NCBI GenBank assembly: GCA_021613375.1 | Contig: CM038706.1 | Location: forward strand, 25,675,366-25,739,365 | Length of the DNA stretch: 64,000 nucleotides | Source: Megaleporinus macrocephalus | Lineage: Eukaryota; Chordata; Actinopteri; Characiformes; Anostomidae | Reading direction: 5' to 3' | In this document: piece after piece, positions 23,467 to 35,180 of the stretch | How the letters are laid out: every line of letters starts with the position of its first letter | How positions within the stretch are numbered: position 1 is the first letter of the stretch | Made by a program: the position numbers and the translations under genes | Notes under the pieces: generated by a model | Told to the model about the DNA's origin: nothing | Seen by the model: only the letters and a program-made list of their open reading frames with translations | Database searches by the model: none

Positions 23467-25600
23467 TGCTTTTTTAGACGCCGTCTTTTTCAGGGATGTT
23501 TATGCTTATTTCAACATGACAGCACCAAGAAGCACTCTGCATGTTTTACAACAGCGTGACTGCGTAATCAGAGAGAGCGGGTGCTAGAGTGTCTCATTAG
23601 CTTGACAACAATGGCCCTGTACGGTTGCACAGCTGAGACTTGGGTAACAAAAGAATTTAGTGCACATATACATGCATTTTCTTTTAGCTTAGATTTGACA
23701 TGTGCAAAGAAGCAGACCAAAAAGGGGACACATTGATTTAGATTTTAAAAGATTAACTACAGAATGACACACTGAAAAACAAGGAAACATATAATAAACA
23801 ATAAATCATATCAAATGAAGTCTGGAAATTATCAAAACATCAATTACCCTGGATATACCAAAACAAAACCTTTAAAATATCTATATAGTTTGATTTCACC
23901 AAAGATTTAATTTAATTATTCTTACTGTAGCATGAATTAAACCCAACACCACAAGACACAGCTGATCAGCTTTTAATGGTTGTACATGTTTCAGTGGAGA
24001 AGATCACTTTAACAATATTAAATTGTTTCAGCAAATGGATGAAGGCAAAACACAGACAAAAAGTTCTACCAGGTTCTGTTGTTTTTATGTGTACAACAGA
24101 GAGGAATGAAAAGACCCATCAGCTTTTGTCTTTTGAAATGAGTCAAACAACATCCTTCAGTCTGTCAGTCTGTCAGTGTCACACATTTATGACCATATCT
24201 GGAGTTTTACATTCAAAATGCAACTAAAGGGAAAAAAAACACTGGGACACCTGAAGTGGTGGATAAGCAATAGTTTCTATAGACATCACTGGAGATGCCA
24301 GGAAAATTGAGGCGGGGCCTAAAGTTGGATTATTGCCTGGACTCATGACAATTAGGAACTTTTTTTTTTTACTCCAAGCTTCCTATCTGCCACCTCAGAG
24401 TGTTCACACCAACTGTTGGAGGTCAGAAATGTACTTACAGTAATTTACACTAATTACAGTACAGTGCTTACAGTAATCTAGCACTACTTTTTAAGCAACG
24501 ATGAACTCTGCATTAGGCAGGGAGCTGTCTTGGCCCTCATGAGCCAATGGTGCCATGAAAATACACATTAGATACAAAGTAAGACTTGCATTCCAAAATA
24601 TATTAATGTTTCAAACACCTGCTGTTATTTGCGACTGTGGCAGTTATTTTCTGTAAGGCTGTTAATGTGATGCAGTCAGTAAAGAGATAAAGAGAAGCTT
24701 CTTTAGTATGATATTCTTAACTGGACTGCAAAAAATGATCTGTTGCCAAGTGAGCTTATTTTTGTTCCAGTCAATATACCTAATATGCCTTATATTGAGC
24801 TTGTTGTGTTCGTATTATCTTATTATAAACTTAATATATTAGCAGATAATCTGACTAGTTTTAAGCATATGCCTTACAGCAATTGACACTTTATTTGTCA
24901 ATATGTGAGTTAAATAATCTTAACAACAACCTTAAAATAAGAAATATTAAATATATCAACATCAACTAGATTTACCCTGCAGAGCCTCGAATAATTTCAA
25001 AAATTTGCATATAGGGGGTTCTACTGTTAATGCTTAATTTATTTTTAAAGTAAATGTAAAGAGTATGTGTGCTGGACTCCTAATGCTACATTCACCTACC
25101 TGACATGATCAGACTGTAACTACCAGTCACTCTGGACTAACTGGCTATGGGAAAAGGTAAAGGGTTATTAAACAGTAATGATGAATTGATTGACCCTTTC
25201 TGAACATCATTTTTTAAGAGCATTATTTGACCTACATGAAAGGCTCCTTAATAAGGGAAGGGCATCAAGCAAGTTTAGGCAAAAAAGAAGTGTAGCGCCC
25301 CTATCCCTTTATAAGGAATATTCTCCAAAGTTACCCACAACTAATAAAGGTGGGGCACGGGCCTCTGACTCTAAACTGTAACTGGACTGCAGCGTAACCA
25401 AAAACACAGGCATGTACAGAGTATTAAAATTCCAAATTTTGCATATTTTATTGACTGCTCCTTAGAAGTTCTGTAATCTGCTCTTTCACCTTTTTTTCTT
25501 CCTCAAAATACACAATGCACAGTCACACAGCTAAGTAGGCAAACAAAAAACTACATTTACAAGCAAAACCCATGAACAAGCATAGACTAAATGAAAATTC
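23467..25600. other. Mostly unique DNA; possible MITE trace at 24.7 kb
   Basis: At 24,725-25,010 the text GGACTGCAAAAAATGATCTG with TAATATGCCTTATATTGAGC resembles a dispersed teleost element with CACTGCAAAAAATG ends, but a matching right end is not clear. Nothing else is recognised. Confidence 0.35.
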
Positions 25601-25607
25601 ACCAACA

Positions 25608-26245
25608 GTATCGCGGTAGAAACGTAAACACGCGCGCTCGTTTTAGCGACGTTGTGAGTACTTATATATATGCTATCACGTTAACGCTTAGTCTGTAACC
25701 CCCGTTGCAGGCCTGTTTCGATGCTCGAGCGCGTGGAGGCCTTGAAACGATAAAAACACTGACCGCTTCACTCCAGATGGAGCAAAAACAAAAAACAAAC
25801 AAAAAAAAAGAGTATCGCTACAGTACCTGAAATCATGGTTGGTGTCTCACTCGTGGCTCGTTACTACCATCGGTCGAGGCTTCACCTGTTCGCCCACAGT
25901 GAAGTCACGTCGCCCGCAACAACGCAAAAATCCACTCACACTCTCTCTCTAACTTTCGCACTAAAAGCTAGGCTACAGTCGAAAAGTATACTGGACTCTA
26001 CAGCCAAATCCAGCTGTCTAACTGACACCTGCTTAAGCTGCTCTTATCATTACTTCAAATGCCTTGAAGTTCCAAATTACACTCTGTTACCGCAAACTAA
26101 TCCAACTCTCTTCTCTCTACTCTTCTCTCAACTCCCTCTCCTTTTTCGTTCTTCTCGACCTTTCTCTCCCCTCCTCCTATACTAGAGAGCCAATCACAAA
26201 ACACCATGATCTAAAACCCACGATTTCAGCCAATAAAAAGAAAAA
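25608..26245 (-). promoter_or_regulatory. CpG-rich promoter and first-exon candidate
   Basis: About 25 CpG dinucleotides fall within 25,610-25,925, in a window where CpG is otherwise rare. On the minus strand an ATG in a good context (CCAACCATGA, ATG at 25,836-25,834) opens ATG-ATT-TCA-G and is followed at once by GTACTG, a possible splice donor, at 25,826. Upstream on that strand are ACGTGAC (about 25,910) and two CCAAT motifs seen on the plus strand as AGCCAATCAC (26,189) and AGCCAATAAA (26,229). This layout is that of a vertebrate first exon with a tiny coding part. No downstream exon was recognised to the left. A plus-strand frame (25,835-26,185, 116 codons) shows no domain. A young CpG-rich transposon is an alternative. 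Confidence 0.3.
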
Positions 26246-26734
26246 AAGCGGTATACAGACAGATGAACTGAAAAATAGGTTGCACCAAGCACATGTTAGA
26301 CGTGTACATTACAACCGACCCTTGAACTAAAATGAACATTAACATTGAAAATAAAGACATTTTAATACAAGAACAAACCAAGATTATTTATTTATTTACA
26401 GTTTTTTCCCAGGGTCTACAGAAGCAAATAAAATAGAAAATAAAAAAGGGCCCTATGGCGATCAGGGAAGAGCAAAAGGCCCTTCCACCACCAAACCCAT
26501 TTTTAGCTCTGCACAGAATGCCTTTTATCGGCGGTAATAGTTGGCATCAAGACTATTTTAATTTTAATGGCTGAAATCCAGCTGGGCTGGCTGAGCGTCT
26601 TAAGAGCTTTGTACAAATTTGGAGCCTTGAGTCTAAGCTGGATCCGAGTGGATCCACCTAGAAATGAGAACATGTTGGTTTCAAACTTCCAGCAACCTCA
26701 CACTAACACATACTCTCACCAAGCACATAGAGAT

Positions 26735-27235
26735 TTTCTCAACTCTACTTACCATATGGGAACATTTTGTAGTTCTACAGTTACAGACTGTAGTTCACCA
26801 GTTTCTCTGTATACTTTTTAACCCCTTCACTCTATTCTTCAAAGGTATCATCCTCTATTCCTTCATCAGTGGTCACAAGACGCTGCTCACAGGATGTTGT
26901 TGGCTGAGTATGTTTGGTTGGTGGACTATTTTCAGTCCAGCAGTGATTCTAAGGTGTCTAAAAACTGCTGCTGTGTCTGATCCACTCACACCAGCACAAC
27001 ACCAGATCCATCACCGAAATAAAACATCTGAGCAGAAACCTGAACAAAGTATTATCAACTCAAATACTGCTCTGTGGTGGTCCTGTGGAGGTCTTGACCA
27101 TTAAAGGACAGGGTATATAGGGGCTAACAAAGTGTTTAGAGAAACAGATGGACTAACTGAAGAACTACAAAGTTCACCTATATGGTAGGAGAAGCTGATA
27201 AAATAGATAAGAGTGTAGAAACATTTATTGTTTTG
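26735..27235. mobile_element. Long inverted-repeat teleost element
   Basis: The left arm (26,750-26,860) includes TTTTGTAGTTCTACAGTTAC, TAGTTCACCAGTTTCTCTG and CCTTCACTCTATTCTTCAA. The right arm (27,075-27,225), reverse-complemented, gives TTTGTAGTTCTTCAGTTAG, AGTCCATCTGTTTCTCT and TACCCTGTCCTTTAATGG. Between them is GCTGCTGTGTCTGATCCACT followed by CACACCAGCACAACACCAGA. Arms and centre together are a very common teleost dispersed repeat, so the whole is one non-autonomous DNA transposon with arms over 100 bp. Open frames on the plus strand (26,567-27,104) are its shadows. It would fold into a large hairpin if transcribed. Confidence 0.75.
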
Positions 27236-28106
27236 TCTTTTTTTGCTTTTGGTTGTTGTATTGCTTACGTGATTAAAATGCCAGTAACATTGTGTGAACA
27301 TTTTATGGCAAATAAACCAACAGAAATAGCCTAAAATGACCAGAATTAAAATTCAGCAACAATATTAATTTGTATATGAAACGCTTAAAATTATAAAAGC
27401 TAACTAAAAAACAAAGCAAAAAAAATAAATAGAAGTACACAATTGAAAATCAAGCAACCTCTAATTAAGTTTGTCCTTGCTCTCTTTTGAATTTGCATCA
27501 GTGATCATTGTACGTGCTAATACACTGCTGCTTAAATCACCCAACCAAGCTCTGTTCCTCAGAGGAGACATCAGCAACAATAAGGGCAATTCAATTTCCT
27601 GAATGAGAGCTGTTTGGATTAGCCCTCCCTCTGGGATCAGGGCTGATGTTTAACCAGTGCTGGAACCACTGGCTGGGGGAGCAGGCTGAATAACCTGGGT
27701 TTGTCAGGAATTGTGCTATGACATGTGTTTTGATTTGGGGCGCACCATGAGGCCTGGAACAGCTCAGTGGGTGGCTGAGTGGAGAAGCAGAACCCACAAC
27801 AAAATATTATCAACTCAGACAGTGAAAAAGTTATGAGCAACAATAAGAAACTCTATAAACCGTCATTTTAATACTTTTTAAGTTACCAAAAGTATTAAAG
27901 ACTCGCTACCGTTGGTGGTGACATAATTGGTCTATAATGGACACACTGCCTTTGCCGTTAAATGCTCCATAACTTCCACCCACATGCCCCTGTCATTCAA
28001 CTGTACAGAGAAATCCCAGAGAAATATCAGACCCCCACTCAGCGCTCCCTCTTCAGCAGGCAGGCAGCCTCATCACTATGCTAATTGCTCATTTGTGTAT
28101 TCTTCA
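27236..28106. other. Repeat-free unique DNA
   Basis: No element is recognised. The block 27,470-27,800 is of mixed composition without repeats. Overlapping minus frames at 27,591-27,843 have no motif. Confidence 0.4.
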
Positions 28107-28455
28107 GCCATCTAGTCTGATTAAACAGACACAGTCGCACATGCTTTCCCCCAAGCCAACTGCATTACCCTCCGTCTGCTGCTGCTGCTGCTGTGGTGTG
28201 AATGTTGCGGTTGGCGAGTTCAGGGTGAGAGTTGTCTGCTCTGGTGTGTTCATGGAAATGACAGTTAAGCCCTGTGCTGCTGAGCTTGTGGTCACTGGGA
28301 CATTCCCAGAAGAAATACACTTAAGGCCCAGGCTCCTGGGTGGGATCATCTGTACTGTGTTAAATGGTGTGTGGAATGAAGGTGGCACAAAGGGGGAAGC
28401 AGCAGTGGTAGGGAATGAACTTTGCCAAATGGAGGAAGAATTGTGGGTGTGGATA
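28107..28455 (-). other. Candidate coding exon, Ser/Thr/Pro/Gln-rich
   Basis: On the minus strand a frame stays open for about 116 codons between stops at 28,456-28,458 and 28,104-28,106. Its translation is rich in S, T, P and N, including TTSSAAQGLTVISMNTPEQT and then TATFTP followed by six Gln from a (CTG)6 run, like transactivation domains of transcription factors. A possible acceptor AG lies at 28,421-28,420 after a pyrimidine-rich stretch. A possible donor GTAATG lies at 28,168-28,163 right after the Gln run. Together they would make an exon of about 251 bp. I do not recognise the protein. The opposite strand is open too (28,078-28,464), which weakens the case because local GC content alone lowers stop frequency. 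Confidence 0.25.
28176..28193. repeat. (CTG)6 trinucleotide run
   Basis: A short perfect run; on the minus strand it reads CAG and would encode Gln in the candidate exon frame. Confidence 0.9.
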
Positions 28456-29215
28456 TCAGCTTAACCAGGGACTAAAAGCAGTGTTCTTAGTGCCTTTAGG
28501 CTGTCTACAAGTCACCATCTTGTCAGTGCCTATGCTTTGCTCATACAACAGTCTTACAACAGTAAAAAGCAACAAATCAACATCTGCTTTACTAGTATTT
28601 CTCAACCTAATCTATATCCATTGTATTGGTATGGTCAGCTAACATGGATAATAATATCAATGTGAGCTTAAAACAGGCAACTCCCTTAAGGAAAGAGAAA
28701 GTACGGCTTTTTTTATTTTTTTGAGTATCACAGGTCAACTTCACGTTATAGTCAATCAGTAGAATTGGTCTAATAGACAATGCCATTATCATGGCTGCCT
28801 AACGATGTTCCTATCATATTTACAGCTAGCTCTGTACAAAACTGAAGGTTGGAGATCCTAAATGACTTTCTCAGGAGGTTGGTAGTGCTACAAAGCTGAG
28901 TTACAATAGTTCATGCAATTACAATGAGTTACAATGAGTTCACAATAAAACACTTACTACACTATTCCAATTATATGTGCTTGCTTGGTAGGATCAGTCA
29001 ATAGGTAGGACAAAGTGGCTCACTGGGTATTCTCTCAAATCTCCTGATTACCTCTTTAGCATTGCAAGCAGTTGAAACTTCTTATGTGAGTAATTCACCA
29101 ACTGCCCATTATATTCAACACTATTAGAATTTTAAGACTCCCGGCAGTTATGACCTGCTAGACCAGTTGGTTGTTCCCTACCGTTGTCCTAGAGGGGCCT
29201 GAGCAGAAGCTGGTG
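28456..29215. other. Unique DNA, nothing recognised
   Basis: It contains a short duplication of ACAATGAGTTACAATGAGTT near 28,920. No element or exon is recognised. Confidence 0.45.
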
Positions 29216-29217
29216 TT

Positions 29218-29580
29218 TTGGAAGGAAAATACAACAATGCGCAGGGTAGGGGGTCCTCCAGGACCTGGCCTGTTCTTGATCATGAGATCTGTCACCATCA
29301 AATAAAAGTGCCATTAAAGGGCATGGTTTTTCTCTCAGTGAAAAGACAACTCAACACTGTGGTTCTGAAAGGATGTGTAGTTGTCAAGAAGCTTCCTCAA
29401 ACAATGGACTGGCCACCCCAGAATCCAGACTTTACCATCACTGACTGCGTTTGGATTAGTTGGATTGTTAAGAAACTTTGGAGATGTGAAGAAATTTCCC
29501 TGTATATGTCTTTGAAAAACTTTTCTCAAAAAGAATGGAAGCTGTAATAAAGGCAGCGGGTGGACACATTAAGTGCTGAA
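29218..29580 (+). pseudogene. Tc1-like transposase relic with core deleted
   Basis: The plus frame has KRQLNTVVLKGCVVVKKL (end of the second helix-turn-helix and start of the linker) directly followed by MDWPPQNPDFTITD, which in intact proteins lies near the third catalytic residue. The final residues appear after a frameshift at about 29,520 (SKRMEAVIKAAGGHIKC-stop), the usual Tc1 C-terminus. The central catalytic region is missing. The third catalytic residue, Glu in the family, is not present at the expected place (ITD). Confidence 0.7.
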
Positions 29581-29719
29581 AGGTTATATATATAGTTGCT
29601 GAATATGTTTTTTGCTTTTTTCCTGATGCTGAAAACTGAAAAGTAAGGTACTTAGTAACCCTTTTAATAACTAAAGTGTGGTCTCTGACATTTGCACAGG
29701 ACATTTATTAAACCAGGTT

Positions 29720-32317
29720 CAGATTAGTAATGGTTTAATGCAGTGCTTAAATGCAGCACTGCGTGCCTAAGGATGGCAGGGTGCTTGATGAGCAATGCAA
29801 AGCAATTCGTCAGAGACGTCACGGGTCATTTAAGGTCTTGAAACACAGGTTCAGGCACAATCCTTTAGCTGTGCCTATTCTTTAAGTGTCCTTTACCAGA
29901 GACAAATTTAGACTCATTACTCATATTGAGCGAAATGACAAGATAACACTGAAACAATTAGCTCCCTCCCTGCTTCTGTGTTGTTTTGCATAAAGGATAA
30001 ACAGAGTAAGAATTCAATTAAGTTGATGTAAATGCGTGTGGGCATGCTGAGGATAAGGGTAATTGACTGATGCTGGGAACATTTCAAAGCCCGTGACCTT
30101 CCTAGCCCCACGTATGATGCCTCAGGTGTGTCCCGGCTCCCTTGGGATCCTTCTGTTCATCCACACACTCACAGTCCTCCCTCGTCTTATGATAAAATCC
30201 AGGCCCCTGATGGCACCTTTGAAATTATTCAAATAGATCAATTAACCACAGCCAACCTGTCTCCCACGATCAGTCCCAAATGCCATTCATCTTAGCGAGT
30301 ATAACTAACCCTGTAGCACGTTCGCCTATAGATGAAGTCATGAGAAAAACATGCTCCCTTCCCTTCTTTGTTCAGAAGATGAATTCAAAGTGGTCCCCCC
30401 TTAACGAGACTCTTTCCGCATCCTGACCAGCGAAGGCCAATTTAGACAGTGAAAGAGCTAATGAAGGTGGAGCAGAGATAATCCTGACCTTTCCTATGCC
30501 AGATGGAGCAGTGTGCCGGGATCTCCATCTTTCTCAAAGCCTCGGCTCATATTTTTATGGAAATATTAATGTCTGGTCTGGGATAGCGTAGAAAGAACTA
30601 ATTATGATACATCCAGTCCAAACAGGCATGCCATGTTTATCATCCACAGGAAAAATCCCCAGTCCAGTCCTGTGTCAGGACCTTGTAGCTTGTATGCATA
30701 TAAAACAAAAAGAGATAACTTTGGCAAAGGTTGTGCTCTAATGATTATTTTTAATTAGCCTTCATTTACAAAAGAAGAAAGCTACCCTTTTATTCAGCTC
30801 CAGTCTCCCTCAGAAGAAAATGCTATTGTGCTGAGCTGTGATTGTACACGCTAAAGTCCGATCCTGCAAGGCAACGCAGCCTAGCATGTTTCAGGGTCCA
30901 TCTTTCATGTCATAGTGTCCACCTCACCCACACACAGCCTTACAGTCCTCAGCACCTGCTTCATTCAGTACGCTTTGCTTTTGCTTACTCAAAGCCTTGC
31001 AGGTCAGCAAAACAGCCTTTTGTGCTCAAGTGAAAGCAAAATATTCAGTTACTGTAGAATGGCCCAGTATTTAAAAAGCTGAAAATGTTTTTTTAGCTCG
31101 TACTGAGATGTTAAACAGAAAACAGACAAATGTGTTGCATTTACTTGCTGCTGCCGTAGTGACGATGAAAATAAAACCAATTTAAATTTACGTGGCCAAA
31201 ACATACCTATTGCCATGGTGTGAAATACAGGGGGTCTAAATCCTAATTCATATTAATTGGACTCCTTTAAATTTATAAAAATCAAAAAAATTCTTGGGGG
31301 TCCTTGAAAATAAACGTATTACGGCGTTATGCTGATTTTGTTTAGACTGCTTCACCTACAAACGCTGAGCTTTCTTGACTAACGTGAACTGCACCACTGC
31401 TCTGGCTCAGGGTGGCACTGTAGCAAATTGGTTCACCCTGTAGCTAATAGCCAAGTAACTGTAACTACACCCAGGATAAGTCTGGAAAAACTTCACAATC
31501 CGCTGTAACGTTTTAGTAAATCTAAACAATGTGACTAGTTTTCCCAAAAGCCTGGCAGAAAGAGTGAATTACTCATTTCTCAAAGACAAAAGAGGAGGTG
31601 TGTAAGATCTAACCTGTGGAAGAGCACATTAACAAACTAGAAATGTGGCAAAAGAGCCGCCAGCCAGTCTTTGATTAGCAAGCCAACATTGGACCCCCTA
31701 AAAATGAGATTGCCTATTGCTGATATTTGTATTCGCATATGCAAAAGAGACAATATAATCTTCTTCTCACTGAAACTTCCCCAGTGAAATCATAAAAGCT
31801 TGGATTTGGGTCATTTATCAGTTTGGGTCATTTCCATACCCCAGTGTTGGGCCACTATTCTTCTGAGTCAAACAGGAATTCCATCTGTTCTTTACATTAA
31901 GATGTAAACAAAGTCATTCAGAGTGGTTTGATGTGAAATGTGAAATGTGAGTTGTTCTCAGCGGTGTTAATATGAGCCAGATGTCTAAAGAGTTTATTAT
32001 CTGAAAAAGCTCCCTCAGAGAAAGTCATTATATGAGATGAGTTAGAGGTCTAAAACATTTTTTCAGAATTCGTTCATGGCAGAGAAGTACATGTACAGCT
32101 TTGTATGGCAAAATGGTTTCCCCATTTATGTTGGAAACCATTATGTTTGGTTACTATGTGCATTTTTTCTGTTCGGTTAAACATAAATACTTATTAATAT
32201 TTAATCGTCTCAGCTTTCTGCAGATACTTTTGTCAGATAGACTTGTTTGTTTCAATCTGTTAACATAACTTACAGAGCACTTACACAACAAAACAATGTG
32301 ATAACTTTTGCACTTAA
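29720..32317. other. Repeat-poor block, possible conserved non-coding DNA
   Basis: No transposon fragment is recognised over about 2.6 kb, the longest such block here. The part 30,120-30,620 has even composition, lacks low complexity and contains homeodomain-like TAATTA cores (for example AACTAATTATG near 30,597). This is the appearance of vertebrate regulatory DNA, but conservation cannot be judged from one sequence. Confidence 0.35.
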
Positions 32318-32515
32318 AGGGCACCTATTATGCTCATATTCACAGTATTATTTTGGGGTCTACTAGACTAAACATGCTTCAAGCTTCCTAAACGATAGAC
32401 TGCTTATCTGCATTCTCTCTCTGTCTAAAATGCTCTCTTAGAGCGCCTGTGTCTTTCAGCCCCACCTCCTGATGAGCCCAGTGTGCTCTGACTGGTCAAC
32501 TGCCATAGCGTTTCC
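32318..32515 (+). mobile_element. Teleost dispersed repeat (AAAGGGCACCTATTATG family)
   Basis: It begins TTAAAGGGCACCTATTATGC, followed by TTTTGGGGTCTACTAGACTA, then TTTCAGCCCCACCTCCTGAT and GTGCTCTGACTGGTCAACTG. This order matches the left part of a very common teleost non-autonomous DNA transposon. The right end is missing; another repeat begins at about 32,520. Confidence 0.6.
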
Positions 32516-33054
32516 ACCGGACGTGTGGACTCGAGTCATTTGACAACACCACTAAAGACTTGTGACTTGACTTAGACTTTAGACCAACATAATAAATAAG
32601 GAAACATAATCAAATAACTGATCATCTTCTAGTAAATGGTGCTGTAACGCTGGGCAGCTGTAACGCTAGGCAGCTGTGCTGCACCGCTCAGTTTATCTGT
32701 AACCTAACAACAAATGAAGTTCTGCACCCAGTCACTCAGACTTTTGAGGCACAAAGAACAGTAAGTTTCTGCTCTGTATATCTCACATATAGCAGTTAGC
32801 TAGCTATCTGGCCAACAGGCTAGCAAACTTAGCAACATAATGATAAACAACAGCTAATGTGAACAAAGCTCTCTCGCTCTGTTCATCCCTCCTAGATTTT
32901 CCACCGTCCACTGAGAACTTTACTAAAACATTAAAGCATTTAGTAAGCACAGCATCTCAGACAGGAAGTGTTCAAGTAGTGCAGAAAAGTGCCGAACACT
33001 GATCAGTACATTCAGAGCTACTGCAGAGTTCACACATGCTGTTAGAACTGAAAG

Positions 33055-33142
33055 ACCCGTCCATATATTAATGCTCATGGGTTTAGAATGTGATGTCATT
33101 AAAGTTCCTATGGGTGTAATGTGTACTAATACTTCCATACAG
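33055..33142 (+). mobile_element. Tc1-like transposon 3' tail
   Basis: CCATATATTAATGCTCATGG followed by TTTAGAATGTGATGTCATTA and ending ACTTCCATACAG matches the stretch between the transposase stop codon and the end of the terminal repeat in one of the commonest teleost Tc1 families (normally ending ACTTTTGTCCATATAG). It is the same family as the relic at 62.0-62.6 kb. Only the tail is here. Confidence 0.6.
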
Positions 33143-33245
33143 CAGTGCAGTGTTTCTCAACCTCGGCCTTTGAGGCCCACAGCCTGCACAGTTTAGTGAT
33201 TTTCTGCTTCAACACCTGGTAATGGGGTGATTAGTGATTAGAACT
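33143..33245 (+). repeat. Dispersed repeat (GTGTTTCTCAACC family)
   Basis: GTGCAGTGTTTCTCAACCTC, then AGCCTGCACAGTTTAGTGAT and TGCTTCAACACCTG. This is the start of a repeat very widespread in fish, normally with CCTGGAGGA where GGCCTTTGAGG stands here. Confidence 0.5.
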
Positions 33246-33515
33246 GCTTGAAATGATCTAATTTCAAATGAAAGTTATTTTTGTTATAATACAAACTTTA
33301 AAAATGTTAATGTTTTATTAATGCCAGTTTAATATACTACTAATCAACTGCGTCAATTGTGTTAAATACTGAAATTACGTTACATCTGGTGACTTGACTA
33401 GAACTCGAAGTTTAAGACTTGGGACTTGACTCAAGACTTCCTTGTATTGACTTGGGACTTGATTGTCAAGACTTGAGACCTACTTGTTACTTGCAACTTA
33501 GTGACTTGGTCCCAT

Positions 33516-35137
33516 GTTTCCACATTCTTCTGTAGTGACTTTGTGTTGTAAGAGGGCATTGCAAGCTTGCAGATAGGTGGATAATAAACGACGAGATGAC
33601 ATCAGCTTATAACAGATCTCTGCATTTTGCATTGTATTTTTATTCATTTCAGGTAGATCCAAGATTTCATAAACTTCAGGCAGCTGTACATCCAGTAAAC
33701 ACATGAAAAGTGCAGTGCTTGATTTGTGTCTTATGTTCGTGATAGAAAAAATTGTTCATTGTTCATAAAATCTCACATTTTTCAAGTCCAAATATCCAGT
33801 ATACTAGACTTTAAATGTAATGTTTCTCTGTAAAAATAAATCACATATTATGTTATTTAGTCCGTAGAAAACAACATGTTTTATAAGCTAAAACTATCAG
33901 TGACCGTCCAGTAAGGCACTGGAAACAAATATTATAGAAACAAATATTATAGAAACAAATATAATAATATTAAGTTAGAGTGAGCTATCACATCACAGGG
34001 ATTTGAAATGAAGTTCTTATGTACTTGGGGAGGTTTATTGATTCATATCAGCCATTTAAACAACTCTGTTCTAAACAGCTGCCTCGCACACTGCTGTTGT
34101 TCAAACATTGACACACTGATTGGATCATTATTGTGACACAGTAACTAACTCAGCAGCTGGGCTCCCCAAAATCTACCTCAAGACCATCCAGCACTGTAGA
34201 AACAATCCAAGAAAACGAAGAACAGGCTCTATCCAGCATTTGGGGAGAAAAAACAACCCAGCAGTTTTCAGAGTGACAGTTCTAATGAACGACGCAGGTT
34301 GAATTCAAATGTCTTATATTTGACATGCAGTGTTAGAACATCAAGAGTTTCTTCCCATCATTTGTTTTCGTGACACTTCCTGTTGTAGTATAGATACTGT
34401 CCTTGGTGCTGAACGCACCTGCAACAGCAAAAGCAGCTGTCAATCACAGAAGGTGCTGTTTAGAGTGCTGAATTTTCTGCAACGCTCACTCTGTGCTGTG
34501 ACAGTCCCAAAAAACATTATCAGTATTCACCATGGCAACAGAAAAGTTTCTGCCAGAGTATACTTAAACCGTCAGAACATCATATGTCCTATGTATCACC
34601 AAAAAGAAGAAATGAGGTCTGCTGCAAAGGTAAACAGTGAAGAAAGGGAAAGTATAGTTCAGTATGGGAGTAAAGTTTAATTGATGTGATTGTAGCCATG
34701 TGCTGTTAATGAGTACAAGCACGGGATAAATCTAAAGTCTATTCTCTTTAGTCTAGGTTCTTTAGGGAGATTGGATGAGTTAATTCAACAAAAACAACAA
34801 AAACAAAAAAATCCTCCACCCCAAGGATGACAAAGGACAACAATTATAAATAATTTAGTATTTATATGTATTATCTTCATATGCATATCAAATTCTGCAA
34901 TAATACACACTGGATTAAAAATAAATAAACAAAAGGAATAATAAAAACGCAAAACAGATCTCAGTAAAAAATAACAAAATATTTCTGTAATTAACAATTT
35001 CCCTTCTTCTGAGTGCACTCAGTGCCTACCACCCTTTCTCACTACACCTCCTGATCCTAGAGGTGAAGAGGTATCCAGTAGCTGAAGATGGGTCTGTTGC
35101 GATGAACTGATGATCCTGAGACAACGATGTAGCTCAT

Positions 35138-35180
<43 letters not shown>

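Larger units (their letters stand above)
32520..33515. repeat. GACTTG-rich element ends enclosing other fragments
   Basis: At 32,523-32,580 GGACTCGAGTCATTTGACAA and GACTTGTGACTTGACTTAGA occur, and at 33,390-33,515 a denser run (GACTTGGGACTTGACTCAAG, then TTGTCAAGACTTGAGACC). These degenerate ACTTGACT/GACTTG motifs mark the ends of a known type of teleost hAT-like element. The middle is interrupted by a Tc1 tail and by another repeat, listed separately. Confidence 0.45.

Noticed and set aside
25835..26185. 116-codon plus frame starting at the ATGG in the CpG-rich patch
   Set aside because: The product shows no domain and the minus-strand ATG plus donor is a better exon model; neither is proven.
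26567..27104. Overlapping plus frames of 84 and 146 codons
   Set aside because: They lie across the arms and centre of a dispersed inverted-repeat element.
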